The position numbers and the translations under genes are program-made. From positions 211,850-275,849 of the forward strand of contig NZ_LMGY01000015.1 of NCBI RefSeq assembly GCF_001427585.1: a DNA stretch of 64,000 bases, read 5' to 3'. Below are positions 35,001 to 41,357 of this stretch, piece after piece. The first letter of the stretch is position 1; every line of letters starts with the position of its first letter. The stretch comes from Pseudoxanthomonas sp. Root630 (lineage in GTDB: Bacteria > Pseudomonadota > Gammaproteobacteria > Xanthomonadales > Xanthomonadaceae). The notes under the pieces were generated by a model. The model was not told where the DNA came from, did no database searches, and saw only the letters and a program-made list of their open reading frames with translations.

Positions 35001-36041
35001 GCGCGTGACCGTGTAGACCAGATTGGTGGCGCCGTCTTCGCTGACGCTGGCAGGCGATACCGCGATGGAGACGCTCGGCGGCGGACTGACCGTCAGCGTA
35101 TAGCTCTCGAGTTCGAAATAGCTGCCCGGCCCGGTGCTCGCATCGGTGACGCGCAGGGTGACCGGATAGTTGCCGGGTGCGGCCGCGGTGGTGCCGCTGA
35201 CCTCACCGGCGGTGGAAACACTGATGCCGGCCGGGAACGAGCCCGTTTCCAGCTGGTACGTATGCGGCGCGACGCCGCCGGTGGTCGACAGTGTCTGCGA
35301 GAACGCGACGCCCTGGATGGCGGTGCCCGCCGACGTGCTCAGGGTCAGCGACGGGTTCTGGACGCTGCCGGTGTAACCCTTGTCGACGAACAGGGCGGTC
35401 GGTGCAGTGGCGTCCGTGGAGCGCACACTGAAGCTGTAGCTACCGCGTTGCGTGGGCGTGCCGCTCAACACGCCGCCGCTGCTCAGTGACAGGCCTGCGG
35501 GCAGCACGCCGCTCTGCAGCGTGTAGTTGTACGGCGCAACACCACCCGAGGAGGTGAGCGTCTGCGCGAACGCTGTGCCGGCGGTCAGCGTCGGCAGGGT
35601 GGCGGGGGAGACCGTGATGGGTGACGCCGACGGGGTGATGGTGATCGTCACCTGTACGTCGCCGTCGCCGGTCAGCGAGCCATCGCTGAACTCGAAGACA
35701 TCGGTCGAACCGATGCCGGTGGAGCCGTTATGGCTGTAGTCCAGCAGCCATTGGCCACCGGATTCCCGGAGGCTGGCGGTGCCGTGATTCTCGAAGTCCG
35801 GGGCACCGAAACTGCCGCCGTCGATGGGCCCTATGCCGCCGAATCCGCTGGCGAATTCGCAATCGGTGACATTGATCGTGACCGAGCCGCCGCTCGAAAC
35901 CGTCGCCGTCTGGGCTGGACATTCCGACGACGTGTGCTGGGCCTTGGCCGCGTCCGGCAACAAGAGGGCCACGCAGGCGAACAACAGCGTGGCAACGAGC
36001 GAGCGCGTCCTGCGCGCAGCATGACCGATAACGACCGACAT
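29067..36041 (-). CDS. Giant Calx-beta/Ig-repeat autotransporter
   Basis: Secreted surface protein of 2324 residues. The ATG at 36041 is preceded by AAGGGGA and opens a signal peptide (cleavage near AAKAQ, residues 31-35); an earlier in-frame start at 36197 lacks these. An N-terminal domain is followed by two putative-Ig (He_PIG-like) modules, four Calx-beta domains at about 325-765 (SEDGA...ETVVLTL...GTILNDD), then about a dozen Ig-like modules with the recurring PATLPxxTAGTAYAQTVT...LPAGxTL...LSGTPT pattern to about 1950. A linker leads to a C-terminal autotransporter beta-barrel at about 2050-2324 (FDGRSGRNSLDFETEGVSAG). The last residues are FQTGR, not the usual terminal Phe. Role likely adhesion or matrix (inference). 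Confidence 0.88.
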   Translation of the reverse strand: MSVVIGHAARRTRSLVATLLFACVALLLPDAAKAQHTSSECPAQTATVSSGGSVTINVTDCEFASGFGGIGPIDGGSFGAPDFENHGTASLRESGGQWLLDYSHNGSTGIGSTDVFEFSDGSLTGDGDVQVTITITPSASPITVSPATLPTLTAGTAFAQTLTSSGGVAPYNYTLQSGVLPAGLSLSSGGVLSGTPTQRGSYSFSVRSTDATAPTALFVDKGYTGSVQNPSLTLSTSAGTAIQGVAFSQTLSTTGGVAPHTYQLETGSFPAGISVSTAGEVSGTTAAAPGNYPVTLRVTDASTGPGSYFELESYTLTVSPPPSVSIAVSPASVSEDGATNLVYTVTRSLNLSSPTVVNITTGGTATAGIDYTGSVAAVTIPAGATTATITIDPTVDATVEANETVILTVAAGTGYTVGTPSSVSGTILNDDVPSASISVAPASVSEDGAPNLVYTITLNQAPLSATSVNFTVSGTATSGTDYAAVTSPLVIAAGSTTGTVTVNPTADATIEADETVVLTLNAGAGYTVGVPNSATGTILNDDLPTLSINDVTQNEGNAGTTNFTFTVSLSAPAGPGGTTFDIATANGTATAGVDYVASSLTAQTIPAGSSTYNFTVQVNGDALNEPSETFFVNVTNVTGAVVADGQGVGTITNDDPAPSLSINDVSVVEGNAGTTSAVFTVTLSAASGQAVTVNYATADGTAIAPADYTASSGTLSFAPGATTQTITVLVNGELVPEANETFFVNLSAAANATIADSQGVGTITNDDVPVTVNPATIPNGTVATAYSQTITASGGTAPYTYAVTAGTLPAGLSLSPVGTITGTPTAGGAVNFTITATDSSPFPGPFSGNQAYTLVIAPPTITLPATALPGGTLGAAYSTSLNPASGGTTPYSYAATAGALPPGLTLNAATGAITGTPTGLGTFNFTITATDGSTGSGPYSAQQGYAITVIDVAPTATNSSLTVAYDAPATNVPLSLGGGAAVSVAIGSAPGNGTASVSGTTITYQPNAGYAGPDSFTYTATNSGGTSSPATVTITVQDPVVTITAAGGFAASIAAPYTQTFTFNGGAQPWSGHQVTNLPAGVSITGTTANTVTISGTPTQAGSFNLNVSATDSSTGNGPYTVGQAFTLTVSAPALTMTPASGALNPAYGVPYSQTFTAAGGTGPYTYAVLGTLPAGVTFTGDTLSGTPTAPGSYAITITATDTGSTGTGAPFSVAQNYILNVSAPTITVSPATLPNATAGTAYAQTVTAAGGVAPYGFAVTAGALPTGMTLSNSGALSGTPSAIGTFNFTVTATDANGQTGSRGYTITLAAPVLTMTPAAGSLSATYGAAYSQTFTAGGSPGPYTYALTGALPAGVTFTGNTLSGTPTAPGTYPVTITATDTFVTGVGAPFSIAQSYTINVSAPTITVSPATLPNPTAGTAYAQTVTVSGGVAPYSMAVTAGALPGGITLSTAGALTGTSYQVGTFNFTVTATDANGQTGSRGYTVTLAAPVLTMTPAAGTLTAAYGAAYSQTFTAGGSPGPYTYALTGALPAGVTFTGNTLSGTPTVPGSYPVTITATDTVLTGAGAPFSIAQNYVINVPTPALTIAPSTLPSTTAGLAYSQTLSATGGVGPYAFTLTSGALPAGLSLSGAGVLSGTPTQAGTFNVSFTATDTHGQTVTAGYALVVATPTLTLSPAAGALPNATAGVAYSQALTLTGGIAPYTTTLTGALPTGLAFDPATLRFSGTPTQSGNFTVTVTVTDSTTGIPATTTATYTLQVQVPALSMTPDAVAGATAGVAYTQAFVASGGIAPYQYSLSAGTLPTGVALNASTGQVSGTPTQAGNFDFSVTATDSTTGTAATITRDYTLAVSAPTIVVDPETLPEALQSVAYDETLSARGGTAPYTFAVDAGALPAGMTLTGAGVLSGTPTATGLFNITIRATDALGFSGTRTYAFNVISRPDPTQDPEVRGLLDAQAEATRRFATGQITNFQQRLEQLHGGAKSGGSRNGLSFTTREQCPDNRAYTDMDACGTAARERAADARRDATGQPRLSGGASPDEEGTAAQADASAFGFWTGGTLRSGNFDGRSGRNSLDFETEGVSAGADRRFHPDLVAGLGLGYGQDSTSIGDNGTQLDGKAWTLAMYASYQPGERLFVDGLVGFQRLSYDLERFVTTNEALVRGSRDGDQWFASISVGSDFTRGTAQLTPYARLDAMRATLDPYTESGDPTYALTYGEQDVDTTTGNLGLRMAFRRSATWGAFSPQVRFEYQHDFTADSRTFMQYADLLGPTYATSVSGYDRSRFMLGLGVLFDFGAYSLQVDYRGVVGSSDQRDNALQLMFQTGR
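31326..32640. repeat. Tandem 537-bp repeats inside the autotransporter gene
   Basis: Two long near-identical DNA units, about 31326-31862 and 31863-32399, lie head to tail at a 537-bp offset (179 codons, two Ig-like modules each). For example the stretch starting ACCGGATAG at 31381 recurs at 31918, with long shared runs through GGCCCCGGGCTGCCGCCCGCGG. A third, more diverged partial copy begins near 32400. The in-frame period means recombination between units would lengthen or shorten the surface protein without breaking the frame. The other Ig modules of the gene share protein motifs but less DNA identity. Confidence 0.8.
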
Positions 36042-36316
36042 GATGTGATTCCCCTTGAAAACCGACTTGCGATTCCGCCCCCGACAGGGCGCGCGCATGA
36101 ACTCGATGGAAGGCGACCAGATCCCGCGCCGTCGTGGACCCCGACTACCGACGGCCTGGCGCAATTCCCCTACATCATTTGAGCAGAACCCGTCCATCGG
36201 GGGAAGCCCAACCTGCGATCGCGATCACCCCGAGGGGTTGCCGGCGCCGCGAATGGCGTTCACAGTACGCAACGCGGCGCATCGGGGCGCCGCGCTCACC
36301 ACCTTGGGGAAGGTCC

Positions 36317-36862
36317 ATGAGCGAGTTCTTCATCGGGCAGGTCATGATGGCCGGCTTCGGATTCGCGCCGAGGTACTGGGCGCTGTGCAATGGGCAGCAG
36401 CTGGCGATCGCGCAGAACCAGGCGCTGTTCTCCCTGCTGGGAACACAATACGGTGGCAATGGCGTGACAACGTTCGCGCTGCCCGACCTGCGCAGCCGTA
36501 CGCCGGTGGGCTATGCCTCGTCGGTGGATCCCGGATGGCAGCCGCCGTCGGTGCAGATCGGCCAGGTGGGCGGCACGGAGAACGTCACCCTGCTGTCCAG
36601 CAACCTGCCTTCGCACGGCCATTCGATGAATGCCACGACGACGAGCGGCAACAACCGCATTCCTTCCGGACGCCTGTTCGGCACCAGTGCGAGCACCGCC
36701 ACGGCGCCCAACCTGTATGCCCCGAGCGGTGGCGCACTCGTCGCGCAGAATCCGCAAACCGTCGCGGCCGCCGGCGCAACACAGCCGCACAGCAACGTGC
36801 AGCCTTACACCACCATCAATTTCTGCATCGCCCTGCAGGGGATATTCCCCTCGCGCAACTGA
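36317..36862 (+). CDS. Tail-collar domain protein 1 (microcystin-dependent-protein-like)
   Basis: Protein of 181 residues with a phage tail collar domain (PF07484 type): FIGQVMMAGFGFAPRYWALCNGQ at the start, LLGTQYGGNGVTTFALPDLRSRTPVGY, and the C-terminal NFCIALQGIFPS. There is no signal peptide. In phages the fold forms tail-fibre tips; stand-alone chromosomal copies of this size (MdpB-like) are common in environmental proteobacteria and their role is unknown. SD GGGGAAGG sits just before the ATG at 36317. It is the first of three tandem paralogues, divergent from the giant autotransporter across 275 bp. Confidence 0.87.
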   Translation: MSEFFIGQVMMAGFGFAPRYWALCNGQQLAIAQNQALFSLLGTQYGGNGVTTFALPDLRSRTPVGYASSVDPGWQPPSVQIGQVGGTENVTLLSSNLPSHGHSMNATTTSGNNRIPSGRLFGTSASTATAPNLYAPSGGALVAQNPQTVAAAGATQPHSNVQPYTTINFCIALQGIFPSRN

Positions 36863-36907
36863 GGCCGTTCCCGTGCAGCGGTTCCAGAACTTCCGGAGAG
36901 TGCATCC

Positions 36908-37438
36908 ATGAGCCAACCCTATGTAGGCGAAATCCGCATGTTCGGGTTCAGCCGTGTCCCGAATGGCTGGTTTGCGTGTGATGGCGGCCTGCGGTCGATC
37001 GCGGAGTACGAGGTGCTCTTCACCCTGATCGGCACCACGTACGGCGGGGATGGCCAAAGCACGTTCGGCGTTCCCGACTTGCGCGGCAGGTTGCCCATCC
37101 ACCAGGGCCAGGGGCCCGGGTTGAGCAGCTATGTCATCGGGCAGATGTCGGGCAGCGAGCAGGTCACGCTGACCACCAACCAGATGCCCGCCCACACGCA
37201 CACGCTGGTGGCGACCACCGCAGCGGCCACGGCGCTTTCGCCAGGGCCCACGCTGCTGCCGGGTGCCGTCAGCGGCGACACCTTCTATGCCACGGACATC
37301 ACCGGTGCGACGCCGGTGGCGATGTCGGCGCAGAGCGTGTCGTCCAGCGGCGGAAGCCAGCCGCACGAAAACTGCATGCCCACCCTGACGGTGCAGTACT
37401 GCATCGCCTGGGCGGGTATTTTTCCGTCGCAGGCCTGA
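36908..37438 (+). CDS. Tail-collar domain protein 2
   Basis: Paralogue of its neighbours, 176 residues: YVGEIRMFGFSRVPNGWFACDGG, LIGTTYGGDGQSTFGVPDLRGRLPIH, QMPAHTHTLVAT and YCIAWAGIFPS. The middle variable region (about residues 95-145) differs completely from the other two copies while the two framing motifs are kept, as expected for a display scaffold. The spacing to the first copy is 45 bp and a ribosome-binding GGAGAG precedes the ATG, so the three probably form one operon. Confidence 0.87.
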   Translation: MSQPYVGEIRMFGFSRVPNGWFACDGGLRSIAEYEVLFTLIGTTYGGDGQSTFGVPDLRGRLPIHQGQGPGLSSYVIGQMSGSEQVTLTTNQMPAHTHTLVATTAAATALSPGPTLLPGAVSGDTFYATDITGATPVAMSAQSVSSSGGSQPHENCMPTLTVQYCIAWAGIFPSQA

Positions 37439-37530
37439 GCCCGCAATCGCGAAGAACCCTTCCCATCACGCCATGCCGGCGCAGCCGCCGCCCCGACGGG
37501 CGCGCGCTTCCCGGGCGGAGGATCCAGACC

Positions 37531-38070
37531 ATGACCGAACCCTTTGTTGGCCAGATCCAGCCGTTTGGATTCAACTTCAATCCACGCGGTTGGGCGTTCT
37601 GCAACGGCGCCACGCTGCCGATCCAGCAGAACACCGCGCTGTTCGCGCTGCTCGGCACGCAGTACGGAGGCAACGGGCAGACGACGTTCCAGCTCCCCAA
37701 CCTCGCCGGTCGCGCAGGCTGCCAGCAGGGCAACGGGAACGGCCTCACGCCGCGCACCATCGGTGAGACCTTCGGCGTCAACACGGTCACCCTCACCCAG
37801 CAGGAAATGCCGAGCCACACGCATGGCATCAATGCCTACGTGCAGAACGACACAAGCAGGCGCGGCGGTGCTCCGGTCACCAATGGCGGGCTCTCGCTAC
37901 CGGGGGCGACCACTTCGCGTCCCTTCGTGGCGGTCGCGCCCACCACCACCTTCGCGCCGACCATGCTGCAACCGAACGCGGGAGGGGGGCTGCCGCACGC
38001 GAACCAGCAGCCGTATCTCGGCCTGAATTTCAGCATCGCCTTGCAGGGCATCTTCCCCTCCTTCTCCTGA
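37531..38070 (+). CDS. Tail-collar domain protein 3
   Basis: Third collar paralogue, 179 residues: FVGQIQPFGFNFNPRGWAFCNG, LLGTQYGGNGQTTFQLPNLAGR, QEMPSHTHGINAYV and NFSIALQGIFPS. An SD-like GGAGG at about 37515-37519 precedes the ATG at 37531. The C-terminal half is Thr/Pro-rich (VAPTTTFAPTMLQPN). It is followed after a single base by the GNAT gene, implying a common transcript. No other phage genes are in the window, so this is not part of a recognisable prophage. Confidence 0.87.
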   Translation: MTEPFVGQIQPFGFNFNPRGWAFCNGATLPIQQNTALFALLGTQYGGNGQTTFQLPNLAGRAGCQQGNGNGLTPRTIGETFGVNTVTLTQQEMPSHTHGINAYVQNDTSRRGGAPVTNGGLSLPGATTSRPFVAVAPTTTFAPTMLQPNAGGGLPHANQQPYLGLNFSIALQGIFPSFS

Positions 38071-38071
38071 C

Positions 38072-38635
38072 ATGGGCGGCCCGTTGCCAGGGGCGCCCGG
38101 CGACTTCCCGGCGGCACGCACCGGCGTGCCGGGGGCGTTCGATGTCCTTGCCGCGACTGGCGTGCACCTGCGCGGCCTGCGAGCGGACGACCTGCCCTGG
38201 CTGCGCGATCTGTATGCGACCACGCGCGAAGAAGAGATGGCGCCCGTGCCCTGGCCCGCCGCGCACAAGCGTGCGTTCCTCGACCAGCAGTTCGAGGCGC
38301 AACACCGGCACTACCTGCAGGTCTATGCGGATGCGGACTTCCTCGCCGTGTGCGACGTGCGCGGCCTGCTGGGGCGGCTCTACCTCCGGCGCGGCGCTCC
38401 GGACCACCTGATCGTGGACGTCAGCCTGTTTCCCGCAGCGCGCGGTCGCGGGCTCGGCACGGCGCTGATCCTGGCGGCGCAGCAGGACGCAGCCGCACAG
38501 GGCCGCGGCATGACCTTGCACGTGTTGCAGCAGAACCCGGCCGCGCGGCGGCTCTACGAGCGCCTGGGATTCGTCGCCGGCGCGAGCGCCGCTTCCTACG
38601 TGAGGATGGACTGGCGCGCGGCGCCCGTCAGTTGA
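38072..38635 (+). CDS. GNAT-family N-acetyltransferase
   Basis: Acetyl-CoA-dependent acetyltransferase of 187 residues. The core begins at about residue 25 with VHLRGLRADDLPWLRDLY; motif A, ARGRGLGTALI, is the CoA pyrophosphate loop, and NPAARRLYERLGF is motif B. The first 24 residues are Gly/Pro-rich; an internal start is possible but no better ATG precedes the core. It follows the third collar gene by one base, suggesting that it modifies a product of this cluster or its own small-molecule target; this is positional inference. Its last 8 bp overlap the convergent DUF6916 gene. Confidence 0.83.
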   Translation: MGGPLPGAPGDFPAARTGVPGAFDVLAATGVHLRGLRADDLPWLRDLYATTREEEMAPVPWPAAHKRAFLDQQFEAQHRHYLQVYADADFLAVCDVRGLLGRLYLRRGAPDHLIVDVSLFPAARGRGLGTALILAAQQDAAAQGRGMTLHVLQQNPAARRLYERLGFVAGASAASYVRMDWRAAPVS

Positions 38636-38918
38636 AGACCGCCTGGTAGAGGAACCCCTCTTTGTCCTGCGCCACCGGCACCAGGAAGATGTCGGTGCTG
38701 CCCAATCGCGGATGGTGCATGCGGTAGATCTGTTGGGGGAACAGCAGCGGCGAACCGTTACGGAACACCAGCGAGAACGGCGCCCGCAGGGCGTCCGGCG
38801 CCTGGATCGGCAGCGGCTGCGCCTCCACCAGCACGAAGGGCGCCTGCATGCCCTGCAGGTCTGCCGAAAACGTCTCGTTGAGGCAGCCGGCGAAGTGCTC
38901 GAGCGACAGGAGGTCCAT
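38628..38918 (-). CDS. DUF6916-like small protein
   Basis: Small protein of 96 residues: MDLLSLEHFAGCLNETFSAD at the start, a beta-rich middle with PFSLVFRNGSPLLFPQQIYRMHHP, and IFLVPVAQDKEGFLYQAVFN at the end. The pattern fits DUF6916, a family I associate with tail-collar neighbourhoods; its function is unknown. An in-frame ATG at 38951 has a GGAG three bases upstream and would add 11 residues; I prefer 38918 because the domain begins there, but the start is not settled. The 3' end overlaps the GNAT gene on the opposite strand by 8 bp. Confidence 0.68.
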   Translation of the reverse strand: MDLLSLEHFAGCLNETFSADLQGMQAPFVLVEAQPLPIQAPDALRAPFSLVFRNGSPLLFPQQIYRMHHPRLGSTDIFLVPVAQDKEGFLYQAVFN

Positions 38919-38998
38919 GCGTACCGGGGAAGAAAGTGAAGGGTTGCGCATCGTCTCCGCCCGGCGGGCGAGAGGCAAGCGACGTGAGATCAAGGCGA

Positions 38999-39013
38999 GC
39001 ACCAATCAGGTGC
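38999..39013. promoter_or_regulatory. NtrC-type enhancer site upstream of glnA
   Basis: GCACC (38999-39003), a 5-nt spacer and GGTGC (39009-39013) reproduce the NtrC consensus half-sites and spacing (TGCACC-N5-GGTGCA) over the core. The centre is about 128 bp upstream of the start point expected from the sigma-54 promoter. A second dyad with the same N5 geometry, TCCCC (39030-39034) and GGGGA (39040-39044), is centred 31 bp nearer the promoter, about three helical turns away; its bases do not match the consensus, so only the first site is claimed with confidence. Confidence 0.75.
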
Positions 39014-39107
39014 GCTCATCATCCATTTATCCCCAATCTGGGGAAAACGTGAGCGAGGGTGCTTGATTCCTCCATTGAAAATCAACAGCTTGGGCTGATT
39101 TTGGGGT

Positions 39108-39123
39108 TGGCACGGGGATTGCT
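39108..39123 (+). promoter_or_regulatory. Sigma-54 promoter of glnA
   Basis: TGGCACG (39108-39114), GGGA, then TTGCT (39119-39123) matches the RpoN consensus TGGCACG-N4-TTGCW exactly, with the invariant GG (-24) and GC (-12) ten bases apart. The expected start point is about 39134, leaving a leader of about 28 nt. Together with the upstream NtrC dyad this explains nitrogen-controlled expression of glnA. The glnA ribosome-binding site GAGG is at 39151-39154. Confidence 0.88.
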
Positions 39124-39161
39124 CTACCTCCGTACATCCTTATCCAACCCGAGGTTCCGAG

Positions 39162-40571
39162 ATGTCTGTGGAGAATGTTGAAAAGCTGATCAAGGACAAC
39201 AAGGTCGAGTTCGTCGACCTGCGTTTCGTCGACATGCGCGGCGTTGAACAGCACGTCACCTTCCCGGTCAGCATCGTGGATGCCTCGCTGTTCGAGGACG
39301 GCAAGATGTTCGACGGCTCGTCCATCTCGGGCTGGAAGGGCATCAACGAGTCCGACATGGTGCTGCTGCCCGACCCGAGCAGCGCCTACCTGGATCCGTT
39401 CTACGCCGATCCGACCCTGGTGCTGATCTGCGACATCCTCGACCCGGCCACCATGCAGGGCTACTCGCGCGATCCGCGCGGCATCGCCAAGCGCGCCGAA
39501 GCCCACCTGAAGGCCAGCGGCATCGCCGACGTCGCCTTCTTCGGTCCGGAACCCGAATTCTTCATCTTCGATTCCGTGCAGTTCGCCAACGACATGGGCC
39601 ACGCGTTCTTCAAGATCAATTCCGAGGAAGGCGCCTGGAACAGCGGCAAGAGCTACGACGGCGCCAACAGCGGCTACCGTCCGGGCATCAAGGGCGGCTA
39701 CTTCCCGGTGCCGCCGACCGATTCGCTGCACGACCTGCGCGCCGAGATGTGCAAGACGCTGGAGCAGGTCGGCATCGAAGTCGAAGTGCACCACCACGAA
39801 GTCGCCACCGCCGGCCAGTGCGAGATCGGCGCCAAGTTCAACACGCTGGTGCAGAAGGCCGACGAACTGCAGCGCATGAAGTACGTGGTCCGCAACGTGG
39901 CCCACCGCAACGGCAAGACCGCCACCTTCATGCCCAAGCCGATCGTCGGCGACAACGGCAGCGGCATGCACGTGCACCAGTCGCTGGCCAAGGGCGGCAC
40001 CAACCTGTTCACCGGCGACGGCTACGGCGGCCTGTCGCAGCTGGCGCTGTGGTACATCGGCGGCATCTTCAAGCACGCCAAGGCGATCAACGCGTTCGCC
40101 AACTCGGGCACCAACAGCTACAAGCGCCTGGTGCCGGGCTTCGAAGCGCCGGTGATGCTGGCCTACTCGGCGCGCAACCGTTCCGCCTCGTGCCGCATCC
40201 CGTGGGTGGCCAACCCGAAGGCGCGCCGCATCGAGATCCGCTTCCCCGATCCGCTGCAGTCCGGCTACCTGACCTTCACCGCGCTGATGATGGCCGGCCT
40301 GGACGGCATCAAGAACCAGATCGACCCCGGTGCTCCTTCCGACAAGGACCTGTACGACCTGCCGCCGGAAGAAGAGAAGAACATCCCGCAGGTCTGCTCC
40401 AGCCTGGACCAGGCCCTGGACGCGCTGGACAAGGACCGCGACTTCCTCAAGGCCGGCGGCGTGATGACCGACGACTTCATCGATGCGTACATCGCGCTGA
40501 AGATGCAGGAAGTGACCAAGTTCCGCGCGGCCACGCACCCGCTGGAATACCAGCTGTACTACGCCAACTGA
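39162..40571 (+). CDS. glnA: Type I glutamine synthetase
   Basis: Dodecameric GSI-beta enzyme of 469 residues that joins ammonia to glutamate at the expense of ATP. Family signatures [27 protein letters not shown], the ATP-binding [17 protein letters not shown] and [14 protein letters not shown] are intact. The adenylylation tyrosine is present in [10 protein letters not shown] (Tyr398), so activity should be tuned by GlnE under PII control. The gene is preceded by a consensus sigma-54 promoter and an NtrC site, and followed by glnB, amtB, ntrB and ntrC, the whole nitrogen-control set. Confidence 0.98.
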   Translation: MSVENVEKLIKDNKVEFVDLRFVDMRGVEQHVTFPVSIVDASLFEDGKMFDGSSISGWKGINESDMVLLPDPSSAYLDPFYADPTLVLICDILDPATMQGYSRDPRGIAKRAEAHLKASGIADVAFFGPEPEFFIFDSVQFANDMGHAFFKINSEEGAWNSGKSYDGANSGYRPGIKGGYFPVPPTDSLHDLRAEMCKTLEQVGIEVEVHHHEVATAGQCEIGAKFNTLVQKADELQRMKYVVRNVAHRNGKTATFMPKPIVGDNGSGMHVHQSLAKGGTNLFTGDGYGGLSQLALWYIGGIFKHAKAINAFANSGTNSYKRLVPGFEAPVMLAYSARNRSASCRIPWVANPKARRIEIRFPDPLQSGYLTFTALMMAGLDGIKNQIDPGAPSDKDLYDLPPEEEKNIPQVCSSLDQALDALDKDRDFLKAGGVMTDDFIDAYIALKMQEVTKFRAATHPLEYQLYYAN

Positions 40572-40600
40572 TGCACGCGCATCCCGTCATCGCCCAGTTC

Positions 40601-40752
40601 GCCGGGGACCGTGCACCGGTCCTCGGCGGCGCGGCAGGCGGACGCTGAGTTCTCGCGGCGATGGCGACGGATCACCCCTCCCACCCGTCGCCATCGCCGC
40701 ACCTTCTCGAACGCATCGCGCTGCGATGCGTCCGCCCGGTTGGGGAACCGGG
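40601..40752 (+). other. Cluster of three hairpins downstream of glnA
   Basis: Three stem-loops lie in tandem in the glnA 3' region. The first (40601-40627) has an 11-bp stem GCCGGGGACCG/CGGTCCTCGGC with one G-U pair, 29 nt after the glnA stop. The second (40711-40731) is a perfect 9-bp stem ACGCATCGC/GCGATGCGT with a 3-nt loop. The third (40735-40752) has CCCGGTT/AACCGGG around GGGG. None is followed by a U-tract. They could end or stabilise the glnA transcript, or be part of a leader or small RNA made from this 432-bp spacer. Structure is seen; function is not known. Confidence 0.5.
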
Positions 40753-40819
40753 GCAACACCCGTCTTCGATTCCTGGAGATCGCACCAACGCTGTACTTGG
40801 GGAAACACAGGAGAGGTCC

Positions 40820-41342
<523 letters not shown>

Positions 41343-41357
41343 CACTCGGAGCCCCAC

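Noticed and set aside
27069-35489. A plus-strand open frame of about 8.4 kb running through uppP, the amine oxidase and the autotransporter genes
   Set aside because: It is antisense to three real genes with clear motifs. Its translation is Arg/Gly/Ala-rich and its repeats only mirror the autotransporter repeats. High GC removes stop codons from the mirror frame.
36317-38070. A prophage remnant suggested by three tail-collar proteins
   Set aside because: No integrase, terminase, capsid, baseplate or lysis genes and no att-like repeats; stand-alone collar proteins are common in environmental proteobacteria.
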